DNA from: Chloroflexota bacterium | GTDB lineage: Bacteria > Chloroflexota > Dehalococcoidia > Dehalococcoidales > JAHJRU01 | Length of the DNA: 5,617 bases | Assembly (NCBI GenBank): GCA_018830745.1 | Contig: JAHJRU010000094.1 | Location: 1 to 5,617, forward strand | Direction of reading: 5' to 3' | In this document: in pieces, positions 1 to 5,617 of the stretch | Numbering within the stretch: the first letter of the stretch is position 1 | Layout of the letters: each line of letters starts with the position of its first letter | Position numbers and translations under genes: made by a program | The notes under the pieces: model-generated | What the model saw: the letters and a program-made list of their open reading frames with translations, nothing else | Told to the model about the DNA's origin: nothing | Databases searched by the model: none

Positions 1-1
1 G

Positions 2-334
2 GCTCACCTGGCGGTGCGGGAATCGCTCAAGGATATTGACTATCTGCGGGATAAGGTGAAGGCGATAATAGCCGAAAGGGAAAGACTATTGGCTGAACTG
101 GGAAACATAGACTTCCTGAAACCTTTCCCCTCGCGGGGCAACTTCATTCTCTGCCGGGTTCTACGGGGCGAGGCGAAGGAGCTGCACCAAAAGCTGCAAA
201 GTAAGGGCATCCTGGTACGCTATTTCGATAAACCGCTGGCGCAGAACTGTATCCGTATCAGTGTGGGCAAACCGGAGCACACTGATGCCGTAATCAAGGC
301 ACTAAGAGAGTTAGGAGGGGAGACAGGTGGATAA
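2..334 (+). CDS. hisC: Histidinol-phosphate aminotransferase, C-terminal part (5' end outside window)
   Basis: This is a PLP-dependent class I/II (fold type I) aminotransferase that converts imidazole acetol phosphate and glutamate to histidinol phosphate and 2-oxoglutarate in cytosolic histidine synthesis. The open frame runs in from the left edge, reading [15 protein letters not shown], so the GTG at 14 is an internal codon and not a start. About 110 C-terminal residues are visible. They include the small-domain segment [13 protein letters not shown], then [21 protein letters not shown] and [12 protein letters not shown]. The Arg in IRISVG is the family's conserved substrate-binding arginine. 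The PLP-binding lysine and the N-terminal half lie outside the window. The TAA stop overlaps the hisB start by 8 nt, so the two genes are probably translationally coupled. Other class I/II aminotransferases share this fold, but the motif set plus the adjacent hisB make HisC by far the best call. Confidence 0.95.
   Translation, partial: AHLAVRESLKDIDYLRDKVKAIIAERERLLAELGNIDFLKPFPSRGNFILCRVLRGEAKELHQKLQSKGILVRYFDKPLAQNCIRISVGKPEHTDAVIKALRELGGETGG
313..320 (+). promoter_or_regulatory. Shine-Dalgarno of hisB
   Basis: A strong AGGAGGGG lies inside the last codons of hisC, 6 nt before a GTG at 327. It fixes the hisB start on this GTG, which sits inside the hisC 3' end. Confidence 0.85.
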
Positions 335-911
335 AAGAAAATCAACTATAAAAAGGGAGACCAAAGAGACCAACATCAACTTGGAGCTTAATATTGATGG
401 TACGGGCAAGTACGAGGTGAATACCGGTATACGGATGTTTGACCATCTACTGTCGCAACTGGCTCAGCACGGTCGTTTTGACATAACAATATCAGCCAGC
501 GGAGATGACCAGCATCACCTGGTGGAGGACGTAGCTCTCTGCCTGGGTAAAGCCCTGGGCGAAGCCTTGGGGGACAAGCGGGGCATTTTCCGGATGGGCG
601 ATGCCACAGTGCCGATGGACGACGCTCTGTCTATGGTGGCCATTGACATAAGCGGGCGGGGATATGCCGTTTTGGAACTGCCCTTTACCGATAACGATAT
701 GACCGGATTTTCCACCGACCTTATACGCCACTTTCTGGAATCTTTGGTGCGTGAAGGCGGGATTAATCTCCATGCCAGAGTGGTCTACGGTGTTAACGAC
801 CACCATAAAGCGGAGTCGCTCTTTAAAGCGCTGGGACGTGCTCTGGATATAGCTACCACAATTGACAAGCGGATTGAGGGCGAACTGCCGAGCACCAAGG
901 ACTTACTTTAG
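327..911 (+). CDS. hisB: Imidazoleglycerol-phosphate dehydratase
   Basis: This Mn-dependent cytosolic enzyme dehydrates imidazole glycerol phosphate to imidazole acetol phosphate, the substrate of HisC. At 194 residues it is the usual length for a monofunctional IGPD, with no histidinol-phosphatase domain fused. Visible family motifs are [16 protein letters not shown] (residues 39-53, with His40 and His48), HHLVEDV (63-69), PMDDAL (96-101), RHFLESL (134-140) and the second metal motif [16 protein letters not shown] (158-173). The two HHxxE-type motifs are the known metal ligands of the family, and both are intact. The C-terminus has the typical LPSTK ending. The start is GTG, preceded by AGGAGGGG at a 6 nt spacing, and overlaps the hisC stop by 8 nt. 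The TAG stop lies 9 bp inside the oppositely oriented purC, so there is no intergenic space downstream. Confidence 0.97.
   Translation: MDKRKSTIKRETKETNINLELNIDGTGKYEVNTGIRMFDHLLSQLAQHGRFDITISASGDDQHHLVEDVALCLGKALGEALGDKRGIFRMGDATVPMDDALSMVAIDISGRGYAVLELPFTDNDMTGFSTDLIRHFLESLVREGGINLHARVVYGVNDHHKAESLFKALGRALDIATTIDKRIEGELPSTKDLL
903..911. other. Tail-to-tail overlap of hisB and purC
   Basis: The last three codons of hisB (TTA CTT TAG, plus strand) are also the last three of purC (CTA AAG TAA, minus strand). Each stop codon falls inside the other gene. There is no intergenic sequence here, and I see no GC-rich stem followed by a T-run on either strand within about 100 nt. Transcripts of the two blocks would therefore be expected to overlap at their 3' ends. 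Confidence 0.93.
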
Positions 912-1811
912 TTCTTTACCTGCCAGCCGCTCGTATGCTTCGCGGTATCTGTTGGTGGTAGCTTCAACAACCTCCGGTGGCAGTGGGGGAGTGGGGGGTT
1001 CCTTGTCCCAGCCCGACTGAACGAGCCAGTCTCGCACCGGCTGTTTATCATAGCTTGGCTGGGACTGCCCCGGTTGATATTGAGAGGCATCCCAGAAGCG
1101 GGAAGAGTCCGGGGTGAGCAGCTCATCAATCATGATAAGCTCGTCGTTGACCAGTCCGAACTCCATTTTGGTGTCGGCGATGATAATGCCCCGTTCCAGG
1201 GCATATTGCCGGGCGTAATTATAGATCTCCAGGGTCTTTTCCTTCAGCGCTTTCGCGGTTCGAAGTCCCACCAGGGTTATCATTTCGTCCATACTGAGGG
1301 GCTCATCATGCCCGCTATCTGCCTTGGTGGTGGGGGTGAACAGCGGTTCGGGCAACTCCTGGCTTTCCTGTAGACCCTGTGGTAACAGCAGCCCGAATAC
1401 GGTTCCATTCTGCTGATACTCCTCCCAGGCAGAGCCGGACAGGTAGCCACGCACCACGCATTCAATCGGCAGGCGTTTGGCTTTCTTCGCCACCATGGCT
1501 CTTCCGGCGAGATAATCAGGGTAAGAAAAGCGGCTTTTCTCCGGCAGATAGGCATCAAGCTGCTTTGGGTCGTAAATTACTTCAATCAGATGGTTGGGGA
1601 CCAGATGCTTGGTCTGCTCAAACCAGAAGGCGGATATCTGGTTAAGCACCTTACCTTTATCCGGGATGCCGGTCGGCAGTACGGAGTCGTAGGCTGATAT
1701 GCGGTCGGTGGTGACCAGGAGTAATTTATCGTCCAGGTAGTAGCTGTCACGCACTTTACCGCTCTTGAAAAGTTGTAGGGGCAGGTCGGCATTTAATAGT
1801 ACAGATTCCAT
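903..1811 (-). CDS. purC: Phosphoribosylaminoimidazole-succinocarboxamide (SAICAR) synthase
   Basis: The enzyme joins CAIR and aspartate using ATP to form SAICAR in de novo purine synthesis. With the ATG at 1811 the protein has 302 residues. This matches the longer SAICAR synthase type (as in yeast Ade1) rather than the roughly 240-residue short bacterial type. Motifs in order are SGKVRDSYY (17-25), [20 protein letters not shown] (34-53), [16 protein letters not shown] (117-132), [16 protein letters not shown] (158-173), [10 protein letters not shown] (210-219) and [12 protein letters not shown] (229-240). These cover the nucleotide- and CAIR-binding residues. A proline-rich stretch, [10 protein letters not shown] (271-280), precedes the C-terminal helix. 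The frame stays open to a GTG at 1841, but that start has no visible Shine-Dalgarno and lies inside purB. The ATG has a modest AGAAAG upstream and begins 4 nt after the purB stop. It is the last gene of the purine block. Confidence 0.96.
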   Translation of the reverse strand: MESVLLNADLPLQLFKSGKVRDSYYLDDKLLLVTTDRISAYDSVLPTGIPDKGKVLNQISAFWFEQTKHLVPNHLIEVIYDPKQLDAYLPEKSRFSYPDYLAGRAMVAKKAKRLPIECVVRGYLSGSAWEEYQQNGTVFGLLLPQGLQESQELPEPLFTPTTKADSGHDEPLSMDEMITLVGLRTAKALKEKTLEIYNYARQYALERGIIIADTKMEFGLVNDELIMIDELLTPDSSRFWDASQYQPGQSQPSYDKQPVRDWLVQSGWDKEPPTPPLPPEVVEATTNRYREAYERLAGKELK

Positions 1812-1815
1812 AGTG

Positions 1816-3171
1816 TTATATCTTTCTAGGGGCAAGGTCACTGGACTTAGGTGCCACTGACTTCTCTTGCCACTGCCTTTCGGTTAAACCCAATCGTTCG
1901 AAAATATTATGCACGAAGCGCAGGTAGTATTGCTCGTCAAAGAGTGGCTCTAGCTCTTCCGTTGGCAGGATGGCAGCGACTTCGGCATCAGCCTTGAGCA
2001 GGGTAAGGAACGTCCTTTTTCCTTTCCAGACCTTCATGGCATTGCGCTGGACCAGCTCATAGGCTTTCTGCCGGCTCAGTCCCTTGTCGATTAAGGCGAG
2101 CATTACCCGCTGGGAGAAGATTAGTCCCCTGGTAAGTCTCAGGTTTTGTTGCATCCTCTGGGGGTATACCTGCAACCCCTTCATCACCGAGGTGAACAGG
2201 GACAGGCAGTAGTCCAGTAACAGGCAGGAGCCGGGCAATGTCATACGCTCCGTGGAGGAATGGCTGATATCCCGCTCATGCCACAGGGCAACATTTTCCA
2301 TCGAGGTCAAGGCAAAGCCTCTTATCAGTCGGGCGAGGCCGCTGATTCGCTCAGTGAGCTCTGGGTTGCGTTTGTGGGGCATAGCCGAGGAGCCGGTCTG
2401 CTTGGCTCCGAAAGGCTCCTCCACTTCCCTGGTTTCCGTTTTTTGGAGGTTTCTTATCTCGGTGGCGAATTTCTCCAGCGAACTGGCAATCAAAGCCAGG
2501 GTGGTGACAAACTGGGCATGGCGGTCTCGCTGAAGAATCTGGCTGGACACCGGGGCGGGCTGAAGTTTTAACCGGGCGCAGGCTTTTTCTTCTATCTCCG
2601 GGGAAAGGGTGGCATAGGTGCCCACGGCTCCGGAGATTTTACCTACCGCTATGGCTTTTCTGGCCTCGGCGAGGCGGTGGGCATTGCGCTTCATCTCTTC
2701 AACCCATATAGCCAGCTTTAAGCCAAACGTAATTGGCTCGGCATGAACGCCGTGGGTGCGCCCTATCATGGGGGTATATTTATACTGTATCGCCTTTTCT
2801 GCCAACACGGCGATGAGTTCTTTAATGTCCTCATCCAGCAGGTTAGCGGATTCGACCAGTTGCATGCTGAGCGCGGTGTCGATAACATCGGAGGAGGTAA
2901 GGCCGAGGTGAATGAAGCGTGATTCGTCACCCAGGCTCTCCGACACGGCACCGATGAAAGCCGTCATATCATGGTGGGTTTCCTGGAGAATCTCCTCCAT
3001 GCGCTTCAGGTTGACACGGGCGAACTTTATCTTGGAGACGGCTTTTCTCGGTATAACCCCCAGGTCAGCCCATGCTTCGCAGACGGCTATCTCTACCTCC
3101 AGCCACTTGGAGAACTTGCTCGCTTCTGACCAGACTTTTTTCATTTGCGGTCTGGAATATCGGTCAATCAT
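1816..3171 (-). CDS. purB: Adenylosuccinate lyase
   Basis: This lyase of the fumarase/aspartase superfamily, normally a homotetramer, acts twice in purine synthesis. It cleaves SAICAR to AICAR plus fumarate, and adenylosuccinate to AMP plus fumarate. The 451-residue protein starts MIDRYSRPQMKKVWSE, the typical N-terminus. Active-site segments are THHDMTAF (65-72), TSSDVIDTA (92-100), GRTHGVHAEPITFGLK (137-152, with the general-acid His at 140), the signature loop GSSAMPHKRNPELTE (260-274, with the catalytic Ser at about 262) and ERDISHSSTER (299-309). The ATG overlaps the purE stop in an ATGA. AAGGGGAAGG at 3175-3184 supplies the Shine-Dalgarno from within purE. The final 15-20 residues (about 436-451, SVAPKSSDLAPRKI) extend past the usual C-terminal helix and look unstructured. 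All key residues are present, so the enzyme should be active. Confidence 0.97.
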   Translation of the reverse strand: MIDRYSRPQMKKVWSEASKFSKWLEVEIAVCEAWADLGVIPRKAVSKIKFARVNLKRMEEILQETHHDMTAFIGAVSESLGDESRFIHLGLTSSDVIDTALSMQLVESANLLDEDIKELIAVLAEKAIQYKYTPMIGRTHGVHAEPITFGLKLAIWVEEMKRNAHRLAEARKAIAVGKISGAVGTYATLSPEIEEKACARLKLQPAPVSSQILQRDRHAQFVTTLALIASSLEKFATEIRNLQKTETREVEEPFGAKQTGSSAMPHKRNPELTERISGLARLIRGFALTSMENVALWHERDISHSSTERMTLPGSCLLLDYCLSLFTSVMKGLQVYPQRMQQNLRLTRGLIFSQRVMLALIDKGLSRQKAYELVQRNAMKVWKGKRTFLTLLKADAEVAAILPTEELEPLFDEQYYLRFVHNIFERLGLTERQWQEKSVAPKSSDLAPRKI

Positions 3172-3632
3172 TTGCCTTCCCCTTGTAAATCACTGCGGTG
3201 CTTCTCCACCGCCTGTCGTATTTTATCATATTTTAAGCCGAGGATTTCAGCCGCCAGGTGGGCAGCGTTTTTGGCCCCGGCACTGCCTACCGCCATGGTG
3301 GCTACCGGAATGCCCGCCGGCATCTGGACTATGGAGTAGAGCGCATCAACGCCTTTTAATTCACTGGAAGCCAGGGGCACGCCAATGACGGGCAGGGTAG
3401 TCCAGCTGGCCAGCACGCCGGGCAGGTGAGCGGCAGCCCCCGCCGCAGCGATGATTATCTCGATGCCGCGGCTCCGAGCTTCCAGGCCGAATTGCCTGGC
3501 TTTTTCCGGGGTGCGGTGGGCGGATATTACCGAGACCTCGTAGTCAATGCCAAGCTGGGTTAAGATATCCAGCGTGGGCTGCACGCTCTCGGTATCCGAT
3601 TTTGAACCCATAACAACAGCTACTAGTGGCAT
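3168..3632 (-). CDS. purE: N5-carboxyaminoimidazole ribonucleotide mutase (class I PurE)
   Basis: The enzyme forms CAIR. Class I PurE rearranges N5-CAIR made by PurK. The 154-residue protein is full length for a single-domain PurE. It shows the phosphate-binding N-terminus VVMGSKSD (6-13), the catalytic motif SAHRTP (37-42, His39), the substrate loop AAAGAAAHLPGVLA (62-75) and GVDALYSIVQMPAGIPVATM (94-113). SAHRTP and the AAHLPG loop resemble class I enzymes such as E. coli PurE more than class II AIR carboxylases. No purK is in the window, so the N5-CAIR source is not visible. The ATG follows AAGGAAGG (3638-3645) by 5 nt and lies 1 nt after the purD stop. The stop overlaps the purB start (ATGA). 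Tight spacing suggests coupled translation with both neighbours. Confidence 0.97.
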   Translation of the reverse strand: MPLVAVVMGSKSDTESVQPTLDILTQLGIDYEVSVISAHRTPEKARQFGLEARSRGIEIIIAAAGAAAHLPGVLASWTTLPVIGVPLASSELKGVDALYSIVQMPAGIPVATMAVGSAGAKNAAHLAAEILGLKYDKIRQAVEKHRSDLQGEGK

Positions 3633-3633
3633 A

Positions 3634-4902
3634 TTAGCCTTCCTTTATCAAAGCGATATCTTTACGGTAATGGCAATCCTTGAAGTTGATGCGTGGCAGA
3701 TTGGCATATACCTTTTCCCTGGCTTCCGTCAGATTTTTACCCATGGCGGTCACCGTGAGCACCCGGCCTCCGCTGGTCAATACTTCCCCCGGTTTAGAAC
3801 CTACCTTGGTGCCGGCGTGAAATACGGTGATGTCTTGTTCCAGTTCATTCAGGCCGGTGATGGGGAAGCCGGTTTCATAGGTACCGGGATAGCCGCCTGA
3901 TGCCATCACCACCCCAACACAGGCATCTTCGCTCCACTCGACATTTAGCTGGCTGAGTTTTCCGTTGATTATAGCCATTATAACATCAACCAGGTCGGTT
4001 TTCAGCCGGGGCAGGGTAACCTGGCATTCAGGGTCGCCGAAGCGGGCATTGAACTCCAGTACCTTGACTCCTGCACTGGTGAGCATCAGCCCTCCGTAGA
4101 GAACACCGCGGTAGGGCCGGTTCTCCTGAGCCATAGCCTTAATTGTAGGCACCATAATAGTATTCATCACCGTTTCGGCCAGTGAGGGATTGTAGAAATG
4201 CGGCGGACTGTAGCTCCCCATGCCTCCGGTGTTGGGCCCCTGATTACCATCGAACGCCGGCTTGTAGTCGCAGGCGGGCACCATCGGGATAACGGTATGG
4301 CCATCGCTGAAAGCAAAGGCGCTCATCTCCACGCCGGACAGGTGCTCTTCGATAATCGCCTTATCGCCCGCCGCCCCGAATATTCTGGACTGCATGATGT
4401 CGTCCAGCGCCTGCTGGGCTTGCGCCATGGAGTCAGCCACAATCACGCCCTTGCCGGCTGCCAGACCGTCCGCTTTGACCACGATGGGCGGCGCCTGCTG
4501 TTGGAGATACTCCGTGGCTTCGGCGTAGTCGGAGAAGCTGGCGCTCCTGGCGCAGGGGATGCCGTATTTCTGCATCAGGTCCTTGGCGAATACCTTGCTC
4601 GATTCTATCTCGGTGGCGGCTCTGGTGGAGCCGAAGATGGGGATGCCCAGCTTCTGGAAGCGGTCTACCATGCCGGCAGCCAGCGGCGCCTCCGGTCCGA
4701 CCACCACCAGCTCGATGCCTTTCTCCTGGACGGCTTTGAGCAGTCCGCCTATGTCCTCAGCCTTGATGCTCAGGTTACGGGCGATTTGAGCCGTGCCGGC
4801 ATTGCCCGGCGCGACGTAAATCTCTTCGGCTTTGGGGCTTTGAGCCAGCTTCCAGACGATGGTGTGTTCCCTGGCTCCACCCCCCACAACCAGTATCTTC
4901 AG
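3634..4902 (-). CDS. purD: Phosphoribosylamine-glycine ligase (GAR synthetase), CTG start
   Basis: This ATP-grasp ligase joins phosphoribosylamine and glycine to make glycinamide ribonucleotide, the second step of de novo purine synthesis. From the CTG at 4902 the protein has 422 residues, the normal family length. It begins (M)KILVVGGGAREH, which aligns with the conserved MKVLVIGxGGREH N-terminus. Further motifs are PGNAGT (32-37), VVGPEAPL (67-74), the ATP-grasp segment VVKADGLAAGKGV (141-153), EEHLSGVEMS (185-194), GPNTGGMGSYSP (222-233) and EFNARFGDPECQ (283-294), which holds metal- and ATP-binding residues. The only standard start in this region is a GTG at 4887. It would cut away the first beta strand and sits 21 nt from the Shine-Dalgarno, so it is unlikely. 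It lies 21 nt after the preceding ORF and 1 nt before purE. Confidence 0.95.
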   Translation of the reverse strand: MKILVVGGGAREHTIVWKLAQSPKAEEIYVAPGNAGTAQIARNLSIKAEDIGGLLKAVQEKGIELVVVGPEAPLAAGMVDRFQKLGIPIFGSTRAATEIESSKVFAKDLMQKYGIPCARSASFSDYAEATEYLQQQAPPIVVKADGLAAGKGVIVADSMAQAQQALDDIMQSRIFGAAGDKAIIEEHLSGVEMSAFAFSDGHTVIPMVPACDYKPAFDGNQGPNTGGMGSYSPPHFYNPSLAETVMNTIMVPTIKAMAQENRPYRGVLYGGLMLTSAGVKVLEFNARFGDPECQVTLPRLKTDLVDVIMAIINGKLSQLNVEWSEDACVGVVMASGGYPGTYETGFPITGLNELEQDITVFHAGTKVGSKPGEVLTSGGRVLTVTAMGKNLTEAREKVYANLPRINFKDCHYRKDIALIKEG

Positions 4903-4908
4903 TGTTCG

Positions 4909-4913
4909 CTCCT
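4909..4913 (-). promoter_or_regulatory. Shine-Dalgarno deciding the purD start
   Basis: AGGAG on the minus strand is followed by six bases (CGAACA) and then CTG at 4902-4900. An in-frame TAG at 4914-4912 overlaps the motif and rules out any start further upstream. The spacing is ideal for the CTG and far too long for the downstream GTG. Confidence 0.8.
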
Positions 4914-4923
4914 AGCACCAGAT

Positions 4924-5523
4924 TTACAGGATTTTACGTGCATTGATTCTATCTAGGCTCTTATTGAATCCATCTAACAGCTTGACATCAGAGTCTATAA
5001 TCAATTTTTTATAGATGTTATTGACAGCCAACCTAAAGTCTCTGAAATATTCGTTGGTATAAAGGATAATGAGTTTCTCGGTTAAACCAGTAGGCCACAT
5101 CTTGACTTCCATGACATCTATCCCGATACGATGAGCCGCGGCTTGACCGTCTGGGTTATTGATAATTGTCCCAAGCCCCTTAATAAAGTATTCATGCACC
5201 ATGCCGCATCGGAATAATTTATAAATCCCTGTATCTGTCTTAAGTTTCCCGTTCTTACCCACATATTGCGCTTTTAGAGTTTTGTTAATCCCCTGATATT
5301 TATGTGGAAAGTGTTTCAATGCTCGGTTGAAGTTATTTTCGCTTTCTTTCTTCTCTCCAAGATTTCCACTAATTAGCCCGCCTATATATTCTGTGTAGGA
5401 CAGCAGTGCCAGTGCAACTGCATAATTTGCCTGAACCTCAATACATCGCTCAATGTCATGATAAATGAAGCCAAAGATGAATTCTTGGAAGTAATCAATG
5501 ATTTCCTCTTTACTCCTTTGCAT
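4924..5523 (-). CDS. Uncharacterised 199-aa protein with HEPN-like RX4H motif
   Basis: I do not recognise this as a named family. It is a soluble-looking protein with no signal peptide and no clear membrane segment. Residues 3-53 look largely helical (SKEEIIDYFQEF, then ANYAVALALLSYTEYIGGL). A basic stretch follows, then YKLFRCGMVHEYFIKG (101-116), a strand-like region around 125-142, and a C-terminal helical part containing YTNEYFRDFRLAVNNIYKKL (155-174). R105-C-G-M-V-H110 fits the RX4H motif of HEPN domains, known in RNase toxins, abortive-infection and CRISPR-associated proteins. Here that is inference from one motif and its helical context. GC is about 39% (4981-5520), well below the adjacent purD. 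The ATG follows a weak AAGAAG purine stretch. The gene lies 25 nt after guaA and 21 nt before purD, so it is probably co-transcribed with them. No partner antitoxin or nucleotidyltransferase gene is adjacent. Confidence 0.8.
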   Translation of the reverse strand: MQRSKEEIIDYFQEFIFGFIYHDIERCIEVQANYAVALALLSYTEYIGGLISGNLGEKKESENNFNRALKHFPHKYQGINKTLKAQYVGKNGKLKTDTGIYKLFRCGMVHEYFIKGLGTIINNPDGQAAAHRIGIDVMEVKMWPTGLTEKLIILYTNEYFRDFRLAVNNIYKKLIIDSDVKLLDGFNKSLDRINARKIL

Positions 5524-5548
5524 AGTTTACCGCTTCTTCTTAGCCCCA

Positions 5549-5617
5549 TTACTCCCACTCGATAGTGGAGGGGGGTTTGGAGGTGATATCGTAGACCACC
5601 CGGTTTACGCCGGGGAC
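5549..5617 (-). CDS. guaA: GMP synthase (glutamine-hydrolysing), C-terminal end only
   Basis: The last 22 codons before a TAA stop read VPGVNRVVYDITSKPPSTIEWE. This matches the conserved C-terminus of GMP synthetase (VNRVVYDITSKPPATIEWE-type), which forms part of the dimerisation and XMP-binding domain. The enzyme amidates XMP to GMP using glutamine and ATP. The glutamine amidotransferase and ATP-pyrophosphatase domains lie beyond the right edge. It is the most upstream visible gene of the minus-strand purine block, and any promoter for the block must lie in or beyond it. The fragment is short, but the sequence is distinctive and the purine context agrees. Confidence 0.92.
   Translation of the reverse strand, partial: VPGVNRVVYDITSKPPSTIEWE

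Larger units (their letters stand above)
903..5617 (-). other. Probable purine operon guaA-orf-purD-purE-purB-purC
   Basis: Six minus-strand genes follow one another with gaps of 25, 21, 1, -4 and 4 nt, and there is no room for separate promoters or terminators between purD and purC. Individual Shine-Dalgarno sites are visible for purD, purE and purB, with a weaker one for purC. No PurR-type box or purine riboswitch can be seen, because the upstream control region is outside the window. Co-transcription is inferred from spacing and common pathway. Confidence 0.75.

Noticed and set aside
14..334. Stand-alone small gene starting at the GTG at 14
   Set aside because: The frame is open to the left edge and reads as the continuous HisC C-terminal region, so it is a truncated larger gene.
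492..806. Minus-strand open frame opposite hisB
   Set aside because: It is a shadow of the conserved hisB reading frame. The composition (many His, Gly and Val) is that of an antisense frame.
1811..1841. Longer purC start at the GTG at 1841
   Set aside because: There is no Shine-Dalgarno upstream and it would sit inside purB. The ATG at 1811 gives the normal N-terminus and follows the purB stop by 4 nt.
2912..3388. 158-residue plus-strand open frame across the purB/purE junction
   Set aside because: It is antisense to two well-supported enzymes, with no recognisable domain and no Shine-Dalgarno of note.
4198..4956. 252-residue open frame on the plus strand opposite purD
   Set aside because: It lies almost wholly antisense to a clearly functional purD and runs into the next gene. 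The translation is low in complexity and shows no family motif. It is a by-product of high-GC codons.
4913..5548. Near-matching octamers TAGCACCA (4913-4920) and TAGCCCCA (5541-5548) flanking the unknown ORF, as a possible target-site duplication
   Set aside because: There is one mismatch in only eight bases, and no inverted repeats or transposase. A match this short between two flanks can easily arise by chance.

Overview
The window is a compact bacterial chromosomal segment with almost no non-coding DNA. Two biosynthetic gene blocks face each other. The plus strand carries the end of a histidine block: the 3' part of hisC, then all of hisB. The minus strand carries a purine block, read right to left: the 3' end of guaA, an unrecognised 199-residue ORF, then purD, purE, purB and purC. 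The blocks meet tail to tail, and the stop codons of hisB and purC overlap by 9 bp.

The purine genes are tightly packed. purD and purE are 1 nt apart, purE and purB overlap in an ATGA, and purB and purC are 4 nt apart. This looks like one transcript with coupled translation. PurD makes glycinamide ribonucleotide. PurE, PurC and PurB carry out consecutive steps from the AIR/CAIR stage to AICAR. PurB also makes AMP from adenylosuccinate, and GuaA makes GMP from XMP. The two blocks share a metabolic link: AICAR is made by PurB and is also released by HisF/HisH in the step that supplies the substrate of HisB.

Two features stand out. First, the ORF between guaA and purD (4924..5523, minus) has no role in purine synthesis that I can recognise. 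It is clearly AT-richer than its neighbours (about 39% GC over 4981-5520 by hand count) and carries an R-C-G-M-V-H motif. This matches the RX4H signature of HEPN-domain proteins, many of which are RNases in toxin-antitoxin and defence systems. It is the best candidate for something undescribed here. Second, purD appears to start at a CTG codon: an AGGAG Shine-Dalgarno lies 6 nt upstream, and only this start restores the complete conserved N-terminus.

The organism is a bacterium of moderately high GC using Shine-Dalgarno-led starts. The gene content and protein style would fit Chloroflexota (Dehalococcoidia-like), but this is an impression from memory, not a demonstrated placement. I saw no tRNA, rRNA, insertion sequence, CRISPR array or convincing intrinsic terminator. 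No non-coding gap exceeds about 25 nt.
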